This document shows, piece after piece, positions 46,580 to 55,680 of a stretch of DNA of 64,000 nt. The position numbers and the translations under genes were made by a program. Below the pieces are notes generated by a model. It ran no database searches. It saw nothing but the letters and a program-made list of their open reading frames with translations, and had not been told where the DNA came from. This stretch comes from Pseudomonas fluorescens (GTDB taxonomy: Bacteria > Pseudomonadota > Gammaproteobacteria > Pseudomonadales > Pseudomonadaceae), in contig NZ_CABVHK010000003.1 in the NCBI RefSeq assembly GCF_902497785.1, forward strand, positions 248,001-312,000. Direction: 5' to 3'. Each line of letters starts with the position of its first letter. Positions within the stretch are counted from its first letter, which is position 1.

Positions 46580-47404
46580 ATGCCTGTTGCGTTGATTACC
46601 GGTTGTTCCAGCGGCATTGGCCGCGCCTTGGCCGATGCCTTTAAAAGTGCCGGCTACGAAGTCTGGGCCAGCGCGCGCAAGGCTGAGGATGTGGCTGTGT
46701 TAGCCGCCGCCGGTTTCACCGCCGTGCAACTGGACGTCAACGACGGCGTGGCACTTGAACAGCTGAGCGCGCAAATCAACCAGCGGCATGGCAGCCTCGA
46801 TGTACTGATCAACAACGCCGGTTATGGCGCGATGGGACCGCTGCTGGACGGGGGGGTGCCGGCCATGCAGCGTCAATTCGAAACCAACGTGTTCGCCATC
46901 GTCGGCGTGACGCGTGCACTGTTTCCGCTGCTGCGCCGGGCCAAAGGGATTGTGGTGAATATCGGCAGCGTCTCGGGTGTGTTGGTCACGCCTTTTGCGG
47001 GCGCCTATTGCGCGTCGAAGGCCGCGGTGCATGCATTGAGCGATGCGTTGCGCATGGAGCTGGCGCCTTTTGGCGTGCGGGTCATGGAAGTGCAGCCCGG
47101 CGCTATCGCTTCCAGTTTTGCCAGGAATGCCGGCGCAGAGGCGGAGCAATTGATCAGCGAACAGTCACCGTGGTTTCCGTTGCGCGAAGGCATTCGGGCA
47201 AGGGCCAAGGCGTCTCAGGACAACCCGACGCCGGCCAGTGAATTCGCCGCCGGGTTGCTCAAGGCTGTGCAGCAGGACAAACCGCCGCGGCTGGTTCGTC
47301 TGGGCAATGGCAGCCGGGCGTTGCCGCTGTTGGCGGGGTTGCTGCCTAAAGGACTGCTGGAGTCGGGGTTGATGAAGCGATTTGGGTTGAACGGGCAGCT
47401 TTGA
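46580..47404 (+). CDS. Short-chain dehydrogenase/reductase, 274 aa
   Basis: A classical SDR: TGCSSGIG (NADP-binding glycine motif) at residues 8-15, NNAGYG near 80, the catalytic Ser in NIGSVSGV near 130-137 and YCASK (Tyr and Lys) near 147-151. The substrate is unknown; the sequence resembles the broad YqjQ/DltE-type group. The start at 46580 has AAGGA upstream. It follows the small membrane protein by 33 bases. Confidence 0.9.
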   Translation: MPVALITGCSSGIGRALADAFKSAGYEVWASARKAEDVAVLAAAGFTAVQLDVNDGVALEQLSAQINQRHGSLDVLINNAGYGAMGPLLDGGVPAMQRQFETNVFAIVGVTRALFPLLRRAKGIVVNIGSVSGVLVTPFAGAYCASKAAVHALSDALRMELAPFGVRVMEVQPGAIASSFARNAGAEAEQLISEQSPWFPLREGIRARAKASQDNPTPASEFAAGLLKAVQQDKPPRLVRLGNGSRALPLLAGLLPKGLLESGLMKRFGLNGQL

Positions 47405-47420
47405 AACCGCGGCGGCCCCC

Positions 47421-47502
47421 ATCGCGGGCAAGCCCGCTCCCACAGGATCTCCGCGTTTTTGAAATCAACGCTCAACCTGTGGGAGCGGGCTTGCACGCGA
47501 AG
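47421..47502. repeat. REP pair, family B
   Basis: Inverted TCGCGGGCAAGCCCGCTCCC and CTGTGGGAGCGGGCTTGCAC units between two same-strand genes. Confidence 0.88.
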
Positions 47503-47541
47503 GCGCCAGTCCAGACACTACAAAATTTCCAGGGAACAACC

Positions 47542-47937
47542 ATGACCGATTACACCAAATACTTCGACGAAGTCATCCAGGCCCACGTCGCCATTGAACA
47601 ATGGCTGGCCGAGGAACGGGACGCGTCCGAGCTCGAGCAACTGCTGGCGCGCTTTTCGGCGCAATTTACCATGGTCTCGCCGCTGGGTCGGGTACTGGAT
47701 TTTGCCGCGTTGAACGAGTTGTTCACAATGGCGGGCGGCAAGAAACTGGGGTTTCGGATCGAGCTGTCCGAGTTGCGTGGCATCGCCTTGCATGACGCGG
47801 GTGCAACCGTCAGTTATCGCGAACAACAGACTGATGCGACCGGATTGCACTCGGATCGGCGCTCGACCGTGGTGTTTGAGAAGGTGGATGGCAAGATTCT
47901 CTGGCGGCATCTGCATGAGACGTTTTGCAAGGAGTGA
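47542..47937 (+). CDS. NTF2/SnoaL-like protein, 131 aa
   Basis: A small single-domain protein starting MTDYTKYFDEVIQAH. An N-terminal helix pair is followed by MVSPLGRVLDFAALNELF and a beta-rich C-terminus with DRRSTVVFEKVDGKILWRHLHE, which suits the cone-shaped NTF2 fold (DUF4440-like). No catalytic residues can be assigned. The start at 47542 has AGGGAAC upstream; the longer frame includes the REP. A long inverted repeat follows the stop. Confidence 0.75.
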   Translation: MTDYTKYFDEVIQAHVAIEQWLAEERDASELEQLLARFSAQFTMVSPLGRVLDFAALNELFTMAGGKKLGFRIELSELRGIALHDAGATVSYREQQTDATGLHSDRRSTVVFEKVDGKILWRHLHETFCKE

Positions 47938-47954
47938 TTTTTTACCGGTCCAAT

Positions 47955-48075
47955 GACCGAGTCGCCCTCATCGCGGGCAAGCCCGCTCCCACAAGGTTCT
48001 CTGGGTGGCCTGGATAGCATTCACACCAAAAATCCCTGTGGGAGCGGGCTTGCCCGCGATGAGGGCGACTCGGTC
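47955..48075. repeat. REP pair, family B, with extended 39-bp inverted arms
   Basis: The two REP units are part of a perfect 39-base inverted repeat (47955-47993 and 48037-48075) that continues through the flanking GACCGAGTCGCCCTCA sequence. It lies between convergent genes and likely acts as a transcript end. Confidence 0.92.
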
Positions 48076-48081
48076 TGAGGT

Positions 48082-48930
48082 TTATTTAACGACGACGGTG
48101 CAGGTTATCCCCGCTGCCAACAGCACCCCTTCCGGCACTTCATCAATGTGAATCCGCACCGGCACCCGCTGGGCCAGGCGTACCCAGTTGAAGGTCGGGT
48201 TCACATCCGCAATCAGCTCGCGACTTTCAGGGTTATCCCGGTCGTAAATCCCGCGAGAAATACTCTCGACGTGTCCCTTCAGCACTTCCCCACTCATCAA
48301 TTGCATGTCGGCCTGATCGCCAACCCGCACATGCGGCAGTTTGGTTTCCTCAAAAAAGCCGTAAACCCAAAACGAGTTCATATCGACCACGGCCATTTTC
48401 GCTTCGCCGATGCGTGCGTAATCACCGCGATGCACGTTGAGGTTGGTCACGTAACCGTCCACCGCCGCTCGCACTTCGGTGCGTTTGAGGTTGAGTTCGG
48501 CTGCTTCCAGTTGCGCCTGGGCGTGCTGGTAATCGGCGAGGGCCGAGTCGGCGATGTTGCTCGCGTCGTCGCGGTTTTCTTTGGAGATCACCAGTGCATC
48601 CAGGTCGGCGCGGCGATGGGCGTTGACCTTGCGCATCGCCCAGGTTGCCTTGCGCGAAGCCACCAGCGACTGCGCCTGTTTGACCGCAATGCGGTAATGC
48701 TCGGGGTCGATGCGCATCAGCAGATCGCCCTTTTTCACCAACTGGTTGTCGCGCACCGGCACGTCCACCACTTCACCGGTGACGTCGGCGGCGACGTTGA
48801 TGATGTCGGCGCGCACCCGGCCGTCGCGAGTCCACGGCGTGTCCATGTAATGCACCCACAGGGTCCGACCGATCCATATCGCAAGAGCCAGCACCAGCAA
48901 AGTCGCGAGCAGGCTGAAGAGCTTTTTCAT
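48082..48930 (-). CDS. HlyD-family periplasmic adaptor (AaeA-like), 282 aa
   Basis: One N-terminal transmembrane helix (SLLATLLVLALAIWIG), a biotinyl-lipoyl-like half-motif (VDVPVRDNQLVKKGDLLMRID), a helical hairpin and a second lipoyl half (AVDGYVTNLNVHRGDYA). It links an inner-membrane pump to an outer-membrane channel. It is the last gene of a four-gene operon with a FUSC pump, as in aaeXAB efflux of aromatic acids. Confidence 0.9.
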   Translation of the reverse strand: MKKLFSLLATLLVLALAIWIGRTLWVHYMDTPWTRDGRVRADIINVAADVTGEVVDVPVRDNQLVKKGDLLMRIDPEHYRIAVKQAQSLVASRKATWAMRKVNAHRRADLDALVISKENRDDASNIADSALADYQHAQAQLEAAELNLKRTEVRAAVDGYVTNLNVHRGDYARIGEAKMAVVDMNSFWVYGFFEETKLPHVRVGDQADMQLMSGEVLKGHVESISRGIYDRDNPESRELIADVNPTFNWVRLAQRVPVRIHIDEVPEGVLLAAGITCTVVVK

Positions 48931-48940
48931 CGTGGTGTTC

Positions 48941-49141
48941 TCAACGGTAGACAGTCAGCGCCAGCGCGCCGAACAGACAGGTAAACAGACTCAGGCGCAG
49001 CAGCGCCGGGTGCCAGAAAAAGCGGTACAGGTCGAACCCGGACAGGCATCGGTCCAGCGCCCAGGCCAGTGCCGCAGCAATGAAAAACATCAGCGTCATG
49101 GTCGGCATGTACACGCCGTGGAAGGCGATTTCACGTGGCAT
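48941..49141 (-). CDS. DUF1656 small membrane protein (AaeX-like), 66 aa
   Basis: A short protein with two transmembrane helices, starting MPREIAFHGVYMP. DUF1656 proteins such as AaeX accompany FUSC pumps and HlyD adaptors in efflux operons. The ATG at 49141 overlaps the end of the FUSC gene by 11 bases; an upstream start at 49171 would overlap more. It precedes the HlyD gene by about 10 bases. Confidence 0.85.
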   Translation of the reverse strand: MPREIAFHGVYMPTMTLMFFIAAALAWALDRCLSGFDLYRFFWHPALLRLSLFTCLFGALALTVYR

Positions 49142-51323
49142 GTTCAAGTCTCTGGGACGTGGTTGTTGCATAGGCCGCGAGTGGCGATTGCGGGTCGAGC
49201 AATGAGGTGCGGATGAAGTGCAGATAGCTCTTCACTCGGCGCAATGCCGAGGTATCGAAGTGCGGGGCGAAGGGTTCGTCAGTGGCTTGCACACGGCTGA
49301 TCGCGTGATCGACCGCGATCAGCCCGCGCTCCAGATTGCTCTGGCTCGGTTGCAGAAACAGCCGCATCAGCGAGCGGCCCATCACGCGGATGGCCTGGCG
49401 CCACGGCTGCGATTCGGCGTAGGCCGGATGCACCGGCAGAATCGCCTGCTCCTTGCGCAATTCAATGATCGCGTGGCCGACTTCCAGCACCACGAACATC
49501 CAGCGCAGCAGGTCCCGTTGCACCTGCGGCTGACCCGCTGCAAGGCCATAAGCCTGGTGCAGCAGATCCCGCGTGCGACTTTCAAAACGCGAGGCCAGCC
49601 CCTTGAGTTTGCCGCTGATCGCATACACCACTTGCCCGCGCAGATCCTGCTCGAGCCGACGCCATAACCAGCGACTGTTAGGCGGCAGAATGATCGCGCC
49701 TGCGGCGGCGCAGACCAACATGCCGAGCACCATGGCAATGTAGTCGTTGATGAAGGTGTAGGGGTTGTAGACGGTGAGGTTGTCCGGCACTGAACCGGTG
49801 CTGAAAAAGATCAGCAGACCGAGGCCAACACCGGCGTATTGCGGGCGCGAGCTCAGGAACGAGCCGAGCACAATTACGGGCGCGAGCATCACGCACAGCA
49901 ACGGGAAACCATCGATCCACGGGAAGATGAAAAACATCTCGACGAAACCGATCAACGCCCCGAGGAATGTGCCGCAGGCCATCTGGAAGGCCATGCGTTT
50001 TGGATTCGGCGTCGCGGCTGAGAGGCCCACGGTCGCAGCGGCAATCAGGGTCATGGTCGCCCCGCTCGGCCAGGCGGTGGCGACCCAATAGCTGCCCAAC
50101 ACCACCAGAATGAACGCCGCGCGAATCCCCGATGCAGCCGAGGCCATCCAGTTGGTTTGCGGCGTGAACGGCTCGTCCCATTGCTCGCGCGCATGGCTGT
50201 GATCGGCCAGCGAAGCATGGGTCTGTGCATAACTGTGCAGGTCGTCGACGAAGCGATAAAGCAGTTCGTAAGCGGTGTGGAAATCGAGCTGCTCGGCGTC
50301 ACTCGGGTCATTCTCCTGGAAGGTTGCCCGCAAGCTGCGAACCCGTGTCGGCAGCCCTTCCTTGTAGACGCTGAGCGCCGTCACCAAACGTGCCGCGTCG
50401 GGGCTGGTCAACGCGCGACCGCTGAAACCGTCGAGCACTTCGGCGAGGTCCTGCAAACCCGGTTTGATCGCCGCCACCACGTGATCGGCGCCGCTGCTGC
50501 GCAAGCGCTCAAGCAATTGGTGCAAGGCGTTGAACCGCGTGGTGATGCCCATGAACTCGCTGTTCAGACGACTCAGCCGACCGTTGCGCCGGCGCATGTG
50601 CGGGTCTTCGAACACGGTGACGCTGCGCAGCCCTTCGAGCCCGACGGCCTCGGCGATAAAGCGCACGTTGCTCGCTTCGAACGCCTCGCGTTGGCTGCGA
50701 CCGCGCAAGCCGTCGGTGACGAACAGGGCAAACACGCCGAAGCGCTGATACAAAGCGTTGCGCATCGCCGCGCTGGCGGTTTGCGGCAGGATCGCGGCGC
50801 TGACCACGGTGGCGCAGACAATCCCGAGGGAGATTTCCAGCACACGCCAGACTGCGGCCATGAAGGCGCCGTCCGGATGCGCCAGGGCCGGCAAGCCGAC
50901 CATCGCCGCGGTGTAACCGGCCAGCACAAAACCGTACGCCCGGAAGTTGCGGTAACGCGCCGCCCCCGCCGAACAAATGCCGACCCAGATCGCCAGCGAG
51001 CCGAGGAACAGCTCGGTGTTTTGAGCGAACAGGGCAATCAGCGCGACCATCACCGCCGAGCCGGCCAAGGTGCCGAGAAAACGATAGAAGCTCTTGGCGA
51101 ACACCTGACCGCTTTGCGGTTGCATGACGATGAACACGGTGATCATCGCCGTGCGCGGTTGCGGCAATTCCAGGCGCATCGCCAGCCACAAGGTCAGGAA
51201 GGCGGCGAACAGCACTTTGAAAATGTACACCCAGGTCACGCCGTCACTGCGCGCCCAGTCGAAGAACCCCCGGCGCCATTCCAGGGAATACAGCCAGCGC
51301 AAAGGTGCGGGCAAGGGAGTCAT
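49131..51323 (-). CDS. FUSC-family efflux pump (AaeB-like), 730 aa
   Basis: Two sets of about five to six transmembrane helices each precede cytoplasmic domains, the standard FUSC layout of AaeB and fusaric-acid pumps. The N-terminal block includes VMQPQSGQVFAKSFYRFLGT, and a similar block recurs after residue 360. The start at 51323 (MTPLPAPLRWL) is preceded by AGGA; a longer frame to 51377 lacks support. The substrate is likely an aromatic or other carboxylic acid, judged from the family only. Confidence 0.92.
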   Translation of the reverse strand: MTPLPAPLRWLYSLEWRRGFFDWARSDGVTWVYIFKVLFAAFLTLWLAMRLELPQPRTAMITVFIVMQPQSGQVFAKSFYRFLGTLAGSAVMVALIALFAQNTELFLGSLAIWVGICSAGAARYRNFRAYGFVLAGYTAAMVGLPALAHPDGAFMAAVWRVLEISLGIVCATVVSAAILPQTASAAMRNALYQRFGVFALFVTDGLRGRSQREAFEASNVRFIAEAVGLEGLRSVTVFEDPHMRRRNGRLSRLNSEFMGITTRFNALHQLLERLRSSGADHVVAAIKPGLQDLAEVLDGFSGRALTSPDAARLVTALSVYKEGLPTRVRSLRATFQENDPSDAEQLDFHTAYELLYRFVDDLHSYAQTHASLADHSHAREQWDEPFTPQTNWMASAASGIRAAFILVVLGSYWVATAWPSGATMTLIAAATVGLSAATPNPKRMAFQMACGTFLGALIGFVEMFFIFPWIDGFPLLCVMLAPVIVLGSFLSSRPQYAGVGLGLLIFFSTGSVPDNLTVYNPYTFINDYIAMVLGMLVCAAAGAIILPPNSRWLWRRLEQDLRGQVVYAISGKLKGLASRFESRTRDLLHQAYGLAAGQPQVQRDLLRWMFVVLEVGHAIIELRKEQAILPVHPAYAESQPWRQAIRVMGRSLMRLFLQPSQSNLERGLIAVDHAISRVQATDEPFAPHFDTSALRRVKSYLHFIRTSLLDPQSPLAAYATTTSQRLEHAT

Positions 51324-51390
51324 GGAATCCTGCTCAGTGATCTGAGATTTTGGAGAGAGAGGGCAATGCACATTCATCGAGACAAATTGT

Positions 51391-51524
51391 TTGTGGTGAG
51401 GGGATTTATCCCCGTTCGGTTGCGCAGCAGCCGTTGAATCCTTTCATACGATGCGCCTGATGCACTGTGGTTGCAGGTTATGGGGCCGCTTCGCGACCCA
51501 GCGGGGATAAATCCCCTCGCCACA
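51391..51524. repeat. REP pair, family C (inverted)
   Basis: Inverted TGTGGTGAGGGGATTTATCC and GGGGATAAATCCCCTCGCCA units between the channel and pump genes of the efflux operon. Confidence 0.85.
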
Positions 51525-51552
51525 TTCAACCCAATGGCCACAGGTTTTGTGT

Positions 51553-53064
51553 TCAATTCGAGAGGCTCTTCAGGAGAGCCGGGGTTTTCGGTGCGGCGGT
51601 CTTGCCGTCTTCCGGCACATCGTCGCCCGCACCCAGGCCGCCGCCGAGCGCCGTCACCAGTTCGGCGTGCGCACTTAGCCGCGCCGCCTGAACCTGCTGC
51701 TGAATCTGCTGCTGCTTGAACAGCAAGGTCTGGGCGTTGAGCACGTTGAGGTATTCGGTGAGGCCGCGCTGCCAGGCGATCATCGCGATGTCATACGTCT
51801 TCTGCGCCGTGGCGACCGACTCGGCGGCGAAGGTCTGTTGCTTGTCCATGGACGCGCGGCGGATCAACTGATCGGAGATATTTTTCAGCGCAGTGACCAG
51901 CGTCTGGTTGTACCTGGCCACCGCCATGTCGTACCCGGCAGAGGCTTCACCCAGCTCGGCACGCAAACGACCGCCATCGAAGATCGGCAGCGAGATCGCC
52001 GGGCCTACGCTGTAGTTGAGCTTCTTGCCGGTCAGAAACTCCAGCGCCCCGCCGCCGGTGGCCATGTAACCGAGGCTGCCGACCAGATCGACGTTGGGGT
52101 AAAAACCGGCGTGAGCGACATCGATGCCCCGCGCTTGCGCCGCCACTTGCCAGCGACTGGCGACCACGTCGGGACGCTGCCCGAGCAATTGCGCGGGCAA
52201 CGACGACGGCAGTTTCAGCGCTGTGCCCAATGCCAGTGTCGGCCGCTGCAACTGCGCGCCGTCGCCCGGGCCTTTGCCTGCGAGAGCCGCGAGCTGATTG
52301 CGGCTCAGGGCGATTTTTTCGTCGAGCGCATCGAGCTGGCGGTGGGTTTCCGGCAGCGGTGTTTCGGCCTGGCTGACTTCAAAATGGGTGCCGATACCGC
52401 CGTTCAAACGTTTCTGGGCGAGGTCGAGAATTTGCTGTTGCTGTGCCAGGGTCGCGGCGACGATGTCCCGCTGCGCGTAATGCAGCGAGAGTTCGATGTA
52501 GGCGCGCACGAAGTTGTTCTGCAATTCGAGCTGGGCCAGGCGCGCTTCGGCGGCACTCATGTGCGCCATGTCCACGGCGCGCTCGGTGGCGTTGCTTTCG
52601 CGGCCCCAGAGGTCGAGGGCGTAGCTGAAACCCAGCGCGGCGTTGTTATCCCATGTCGTCGTGTTCGCCAGTTCGCCTGGCCCGTAGAACTGATCGGTGG
52701 GCCAGTTGTGGCGCTTGAGGGTGGATTCGCCGTTGATCTGCAGCGACTCGGCGGATTCGGCGAGGCCGGCCAGGGCTTTGGCCTGGCGCACACGCGCGGC
52801 CGCCATGGCCATGCTCGGGCTGCCTTGCAGCGCGAGGTCGATCCAGTGGTTCAGTTGCGGGTCGCCATAAGCTTGCCACCATTGGGCGGCGGGCCAGTGA
52901 GCGTCCTGCGCGGCGCTCTGGATGGCGGCGTCGGTGGCCAGGGAATCGGCCTCCAGGGCCTTGCCCTGCGGGGAAATACCTGCGGTTCCGATGCAGCCGC
53001 TGATTGCCAGGGTTAAAGCCAAAACACTGAGCGTCTGAAGCGCTCTGTTGATGCGACGCGGCAC
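51553..53064 (-). CDS. Outer-membrane efflux channel lipoprotein (NodT/OprM family), 503 aa
   Basis: A TolC-like outer-membrane factor with a lipoprotein signal (LALTLAISGC, Cys near residue 23) and the duplicated OEP domain of alternating helices and strands (for example ELQNNFVRAYIELSLHYAQRD, and a similar block in the second half). A GTG start is used, with AGGA about 10 bases upstream. It completes a tripartite efflux system with the FUSC and HlyD proteins. It is divergent from the LysR gene at 53332. Confidence 0.92.
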   Translation of the reverse strand: MPRRINRALQTLSVLALTLAISGCIGTAGISPQGKALEADSLATDAAIQSAAQDAHWPAAQWWQAYGDPQLNHWIDLALQGSPSMAMAAARVRQAKALAGLAESAESLQINGESTLKRHNWPTDQFYGPGELANTTTWDNNAALGFSYALDLWGRESNATERAVDMAHMSAAEARLAQLELQNNFVRAYIELSLHYAQRDIVAATLAQQQQILDLAQKRLNGGIGTHFEVSQAETPLPETHRQLDALDEKIALSRNQLAALAGKGPGDGAQLQRPTLALGTALKLPSSLPAQLLGQRPDVVASRWQVAAQARGIDVAHAGFYPNVDLVGSLGYMATGGGALEFLTGKKLNYSVGPAISLPIFDGGRLRAELGEASAGYDMAVARYNQTLVTALKNISDQLIRRASMDKQQTFAAESVATAQKTYDIAMIAWQRGLTEYLNVLNAQTLLFKQQQIQQQVQAARLSAHAELVTALGGGLGAGDDVPEDGKTAAPKTPALLKSLSN

Positions 53065-53098
53065 TGCGGCGATTTCCTGAAAGGGGAAGAGGCCCCGC

Positions 53099-53180
53099 GT
53101 AGGAGCTGCCGCAGGCTGCGATCTTTTGATCTTTGCTGTTAAACCAAAATCAAAAGATCGCAGCCTGCGGCAGCTCCTAC
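53099..53180. repeat. REP pair, family A (inverted)
   Basis: Two facing units in the divergent intergenic region of the efflux operon and the LysR gene. Confidence 0.9.
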
Positions 53181-53331
53181 CGGGATCGGCGCAATTCTAG
53201 GGGGCGTCCGGAAGCGCGATAAGTCGGGAATCCTGTGAATCTTTGTTACCGTTAGCGCGATAATCCGTAAGTCGGGGTCTCAGACCTTGAAACTTCGTGT
53301 CACAATTTGACATCGCACCCGAGAGCACCCC

Positions 53332-54300
53332 ATGGACACTTTGCAAAACATGCGCGCCTTCAGCTACGTGGCCGAGGCCGGCAGCTTCACCGCCGCCGCC
53401 GTGCAACTCGACACCACCACGGCCAACGTCTCGCGCGCGGTCTCCAATCTGGAAGCCCACCTGCAAACCCGCCTGCTCAACCGCACCACGCGGCGCATCG
53501 CCCTGACCGAGGCCGGCAAGCGCTATCTGTTGCGTTGCGAGCAGATCCTGGCTTACGTGGAAGAAGCCGAAGCCGAAGCCAGCGATGCCCACGCCCGCCC
53601 CGCCGGGCAGCTCAAAGTGCACACCATGACCGGCATCGGTCAGCATTTTGTGATCGACGCCATCGCCCGCTATCGCAAGACGCACCCCGACGTGACCTTC
53701 GACCTGACCATGGCCAATCGCGTGCCGGATTTGCTCGACGAGGGTTATGACGTCTCCATCGTGCTGGCCAGCGAACTGCCGGACTCGGGTTTTGTGTCTC
53801 AGCGTCTGGGCATCACCTACAGCATCGTTTGCGCCTCGCCGGCCTATGTGAAAGCCAACGGTTGCGCGCAGAAACCGAGCGATTTGCTCAACCACGCGTG
53901 CCTGCGCCTGGTGAGCCCGGTGATTCCGCTGGAGAAATGGACCTTCGACGGGCCGGAAGGTCAGGAAATGGTGACCATCCACAGCTCGCCGTTCCTGGTG
54001 AACTCGGCGGACGCAATGAAGACTGCAATCACCAGCGGCATGGGTGTCGGCGTGTTGCCGGTGTACGCGGCGATTGAAGGGTTGCGCAACGGCTCGCTGG
54101 TGCGGGTGATGCCCAATTATCGGTCGCAGGAGTTGAACCTGTACGCGATCTACCCGTCTCGCCAGTACCTGGATGCGAAGATCAAAACCTGGGTCGAGTA
54201 CCTGCGCGGATCGTTGCCGGAGATTCTGGCGGCGCATCAGGCGGAACTGGCGGCGTATGAACTGAGCGGCAGCCTGGGTGGGGCACGCTTGGCAAACTGA
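53332..54300 (+). CDS. LysR-family transcriptional regulator, 322 aa
   Basis: An N-terminal winged helix-turn-helix (MRAFSYVAEAGSFTAAAVQL... SRAVSNLEAHLQTRLLNRTT) is followed by a periplasmic-binding-like effector domain. The divergent position next to the efflux operon is the AaeR-aaeXAB arrangement, so control of that operon, induced by a carboxylic acid, is a reasonable inference. The gap between them (267 bases) holds a REP pair and no clear T-N11-A box that I can assign. Confidence 0.92.
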   Translation: MDTLQNMRAFSYVAEAGSFTAAAVQLDTTTANVSRAVSNLEAHLQTRLLNRTTRRIALTEAGKRYLLRCEQILAYVEEAEAEASDAHARPAGQLKVHTMTGIGQHFVIDAIARYRKTHPDVTFDLTMANRVPDLLDEGYDVSIVLASELPDSGFVSQRLGITYSIVCASPAYVKANGCAQKPSDLLNHACLRLVSPVIPLEKWTFDGPEGQEMVTIHSSPFLVNSADAMKTAITSGMGVGVLPVYAAIEGLRNGSLVRVMPNYRSQELNLYAIYPSRQYLDAKIKTWVEYLRGSLPEILAAHQAELAAYELSGSLGGARLAN

Positions 54301-54345
54301 CGCGAAGAGCATCGACGTGCCGGCGTACCTGCCACACCGTTGATC

Positions 54346-54440
54346 CCTGTGGGAGCGAGCTTGCTCGCGATAGCGGTGTGTCATCCGACATCAATGTTGA
54401 ATGTTAATCCGCTATCGCGAGCAAGCTCGCTCCCACAGGT
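54346..54440. repeat. REP pair, family B (inverted)
   Basis: GTGGGAGCGAGCTTGCTCGC and its inverse, with arms extended by CGATAGCGG, between the LysR and reductase genes. Confidence 0.9.
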
Positions 54441-54525
54441 TTAGCGTTTGCCCGGGCACTCGCACAAAACCCGGGAAGAATGTTAGCGTGCTTGGCATTC
54501 TCCACGCCCGACGAGCCCTACTCCG

Positions 54526-55500
54526 ATGAAAAAGACCGTCCTCGCCTTCAGCCGCATCACGCCCGAGATGATCGAACGCCTCAAGCAGGATTTCGACGTC
54601 ATCGTGCCGAACCCGAAAAACGGCGACATCAACGCCCAGTTCAACGAAGCCCTGCCCCACGCCCATGGCTTGATCGGCGTTGGGCGCAAACTCGGACGGG
54701 CGCAACTGGAGAACGCCAGCAATCTGCAAGTGGTGTCCAGCGTTTCAGTCGGCTACGACAACTACGACGTCGGCTACTTCAACGAACGCGGGATCATGCT
54801 GACCAACACCCCGGATGTCCTCACCGAAAGCACCGCCGACCTGGCATTTTCCTTGCTCATGAGCAGCGCCCGGCGCGTCGCCGAGCTGGACGCCTGGACC
54901 AAGGCCGGCCAATGGCAAGCCACCGTTGGCGCGCCGCTGTTCGGCACCGATGTCTACGGCAAGACGCTGGGCATCGTCGGCATGGGTAACATCGGCGCGG
55001 CCATCGCCCGTCGGGGTCGGCTCGGGTTCAACATGCCGATTATCTACAGTGGCAACAGCCGCAAGACCGGGCTGGAGCAAGAGCTCGGCGCGCAGTTGCG
55101 CAGCCTCGACGAGTTGCTGGCCGAGGCCGATTTCGTCTGCCTGGTCGTGCCGCTCAGCGAAAAGACCAAACACCTGATCAGCCGTCGCGAACTGGCGCTG
55201 ATGAAGCCGGGCGCGATTCTGGTCAACATCTCCCGCGGCCCGGTTGTGGACGAGCCGGCGCTGATTGAAGCCCTGCAAAACAACCAGATCCGTGGCGCCG
55301 GACTGGATGTCTACGAGAAAGAACCGTTGGCCGAATCGCCGCTGTTCCAACTGAAAAACGCAGTGACCTTGCCGCACATCGGCTCGGCGACCCACGAAAC
55401 CCGTGAAGCGATGGCCAACCGCGCCCTGGCCAACCTGCGCAGTGCCTTACTGGGCGAGCGACCGCAGGATCTGGTAAACCCGCAGGTCTGGAAAGGCTGA
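54526..55500 (+). CDS. ghrB: 2-ketoaldonate/glyoxylate-hydroxypyruvate reductase (GhrB/TkrA type)
   Basis: A 324-aa D-isomer-specific 2-hydroxyacid dehydrogenase. It has the Rossmann motif GMGNIGAAIARR near residue 152, the catalytic Arg in NISRGPVVDE near 237, Glu in YEKEPLAE near 266, and His in LPHIGSAT near 284. Family members reduce glyoxylate, hydroxypyruvate and 2-ketogluconate with NADPH. A weak imperfect hairpin, GGGGCAG...CTGTCCC, follows the stop codon. Confidence 0.9.
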   Translation: MKKTVLAFSRITPEMIERLKQDFDVIVPNPKNGDINAQFNEALPHAHGLIGVGRKLGRAQLENASNLQVVSSVSVGYDNYDVGYFNERGIMLTNTPDVLTESTADLAFSLLMSSARRVAELDAWTKAGQWQATVGAPLFGTDVYGKTLGIVGMGNIGAAIARRGRLGFNMPIIYSGNSRKTGLEQELGAQLRSLDELLAEADFVCLVVPLSEKTKHLISRRELALMKPGAILVNISRGPVVDEPALIEALQNNQIRGAGLDVYEKEPLAESPLFQLKNAVTLPHIGSATHETREAMANRALANLRSALLGERPQDLVNPQVWKG

Positions 55501-55680
55501 TTGAGAGGGGCAGGCGTACAAAACGTCTGTCCCGCCTCCCGGCATTCGATATTTTCTTAGACCCGCCAATACTACTGATACACACTTTGCAACTCAGTCA
55601 AACACGCAACAGACAAACCAACTTATAAACTCTCCTTACTTACCCGACATTGTCGGGAATCCGATTTGGAGAACTTTAAA

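Noticed and set aside
55510-55530. GGGGCAG/CTGTCCC hairpin after the reductase gene as a terminator
   Set aside because: The stem has two G-T pairs and no T run follows on either strand, so it is not listed as a terminator.
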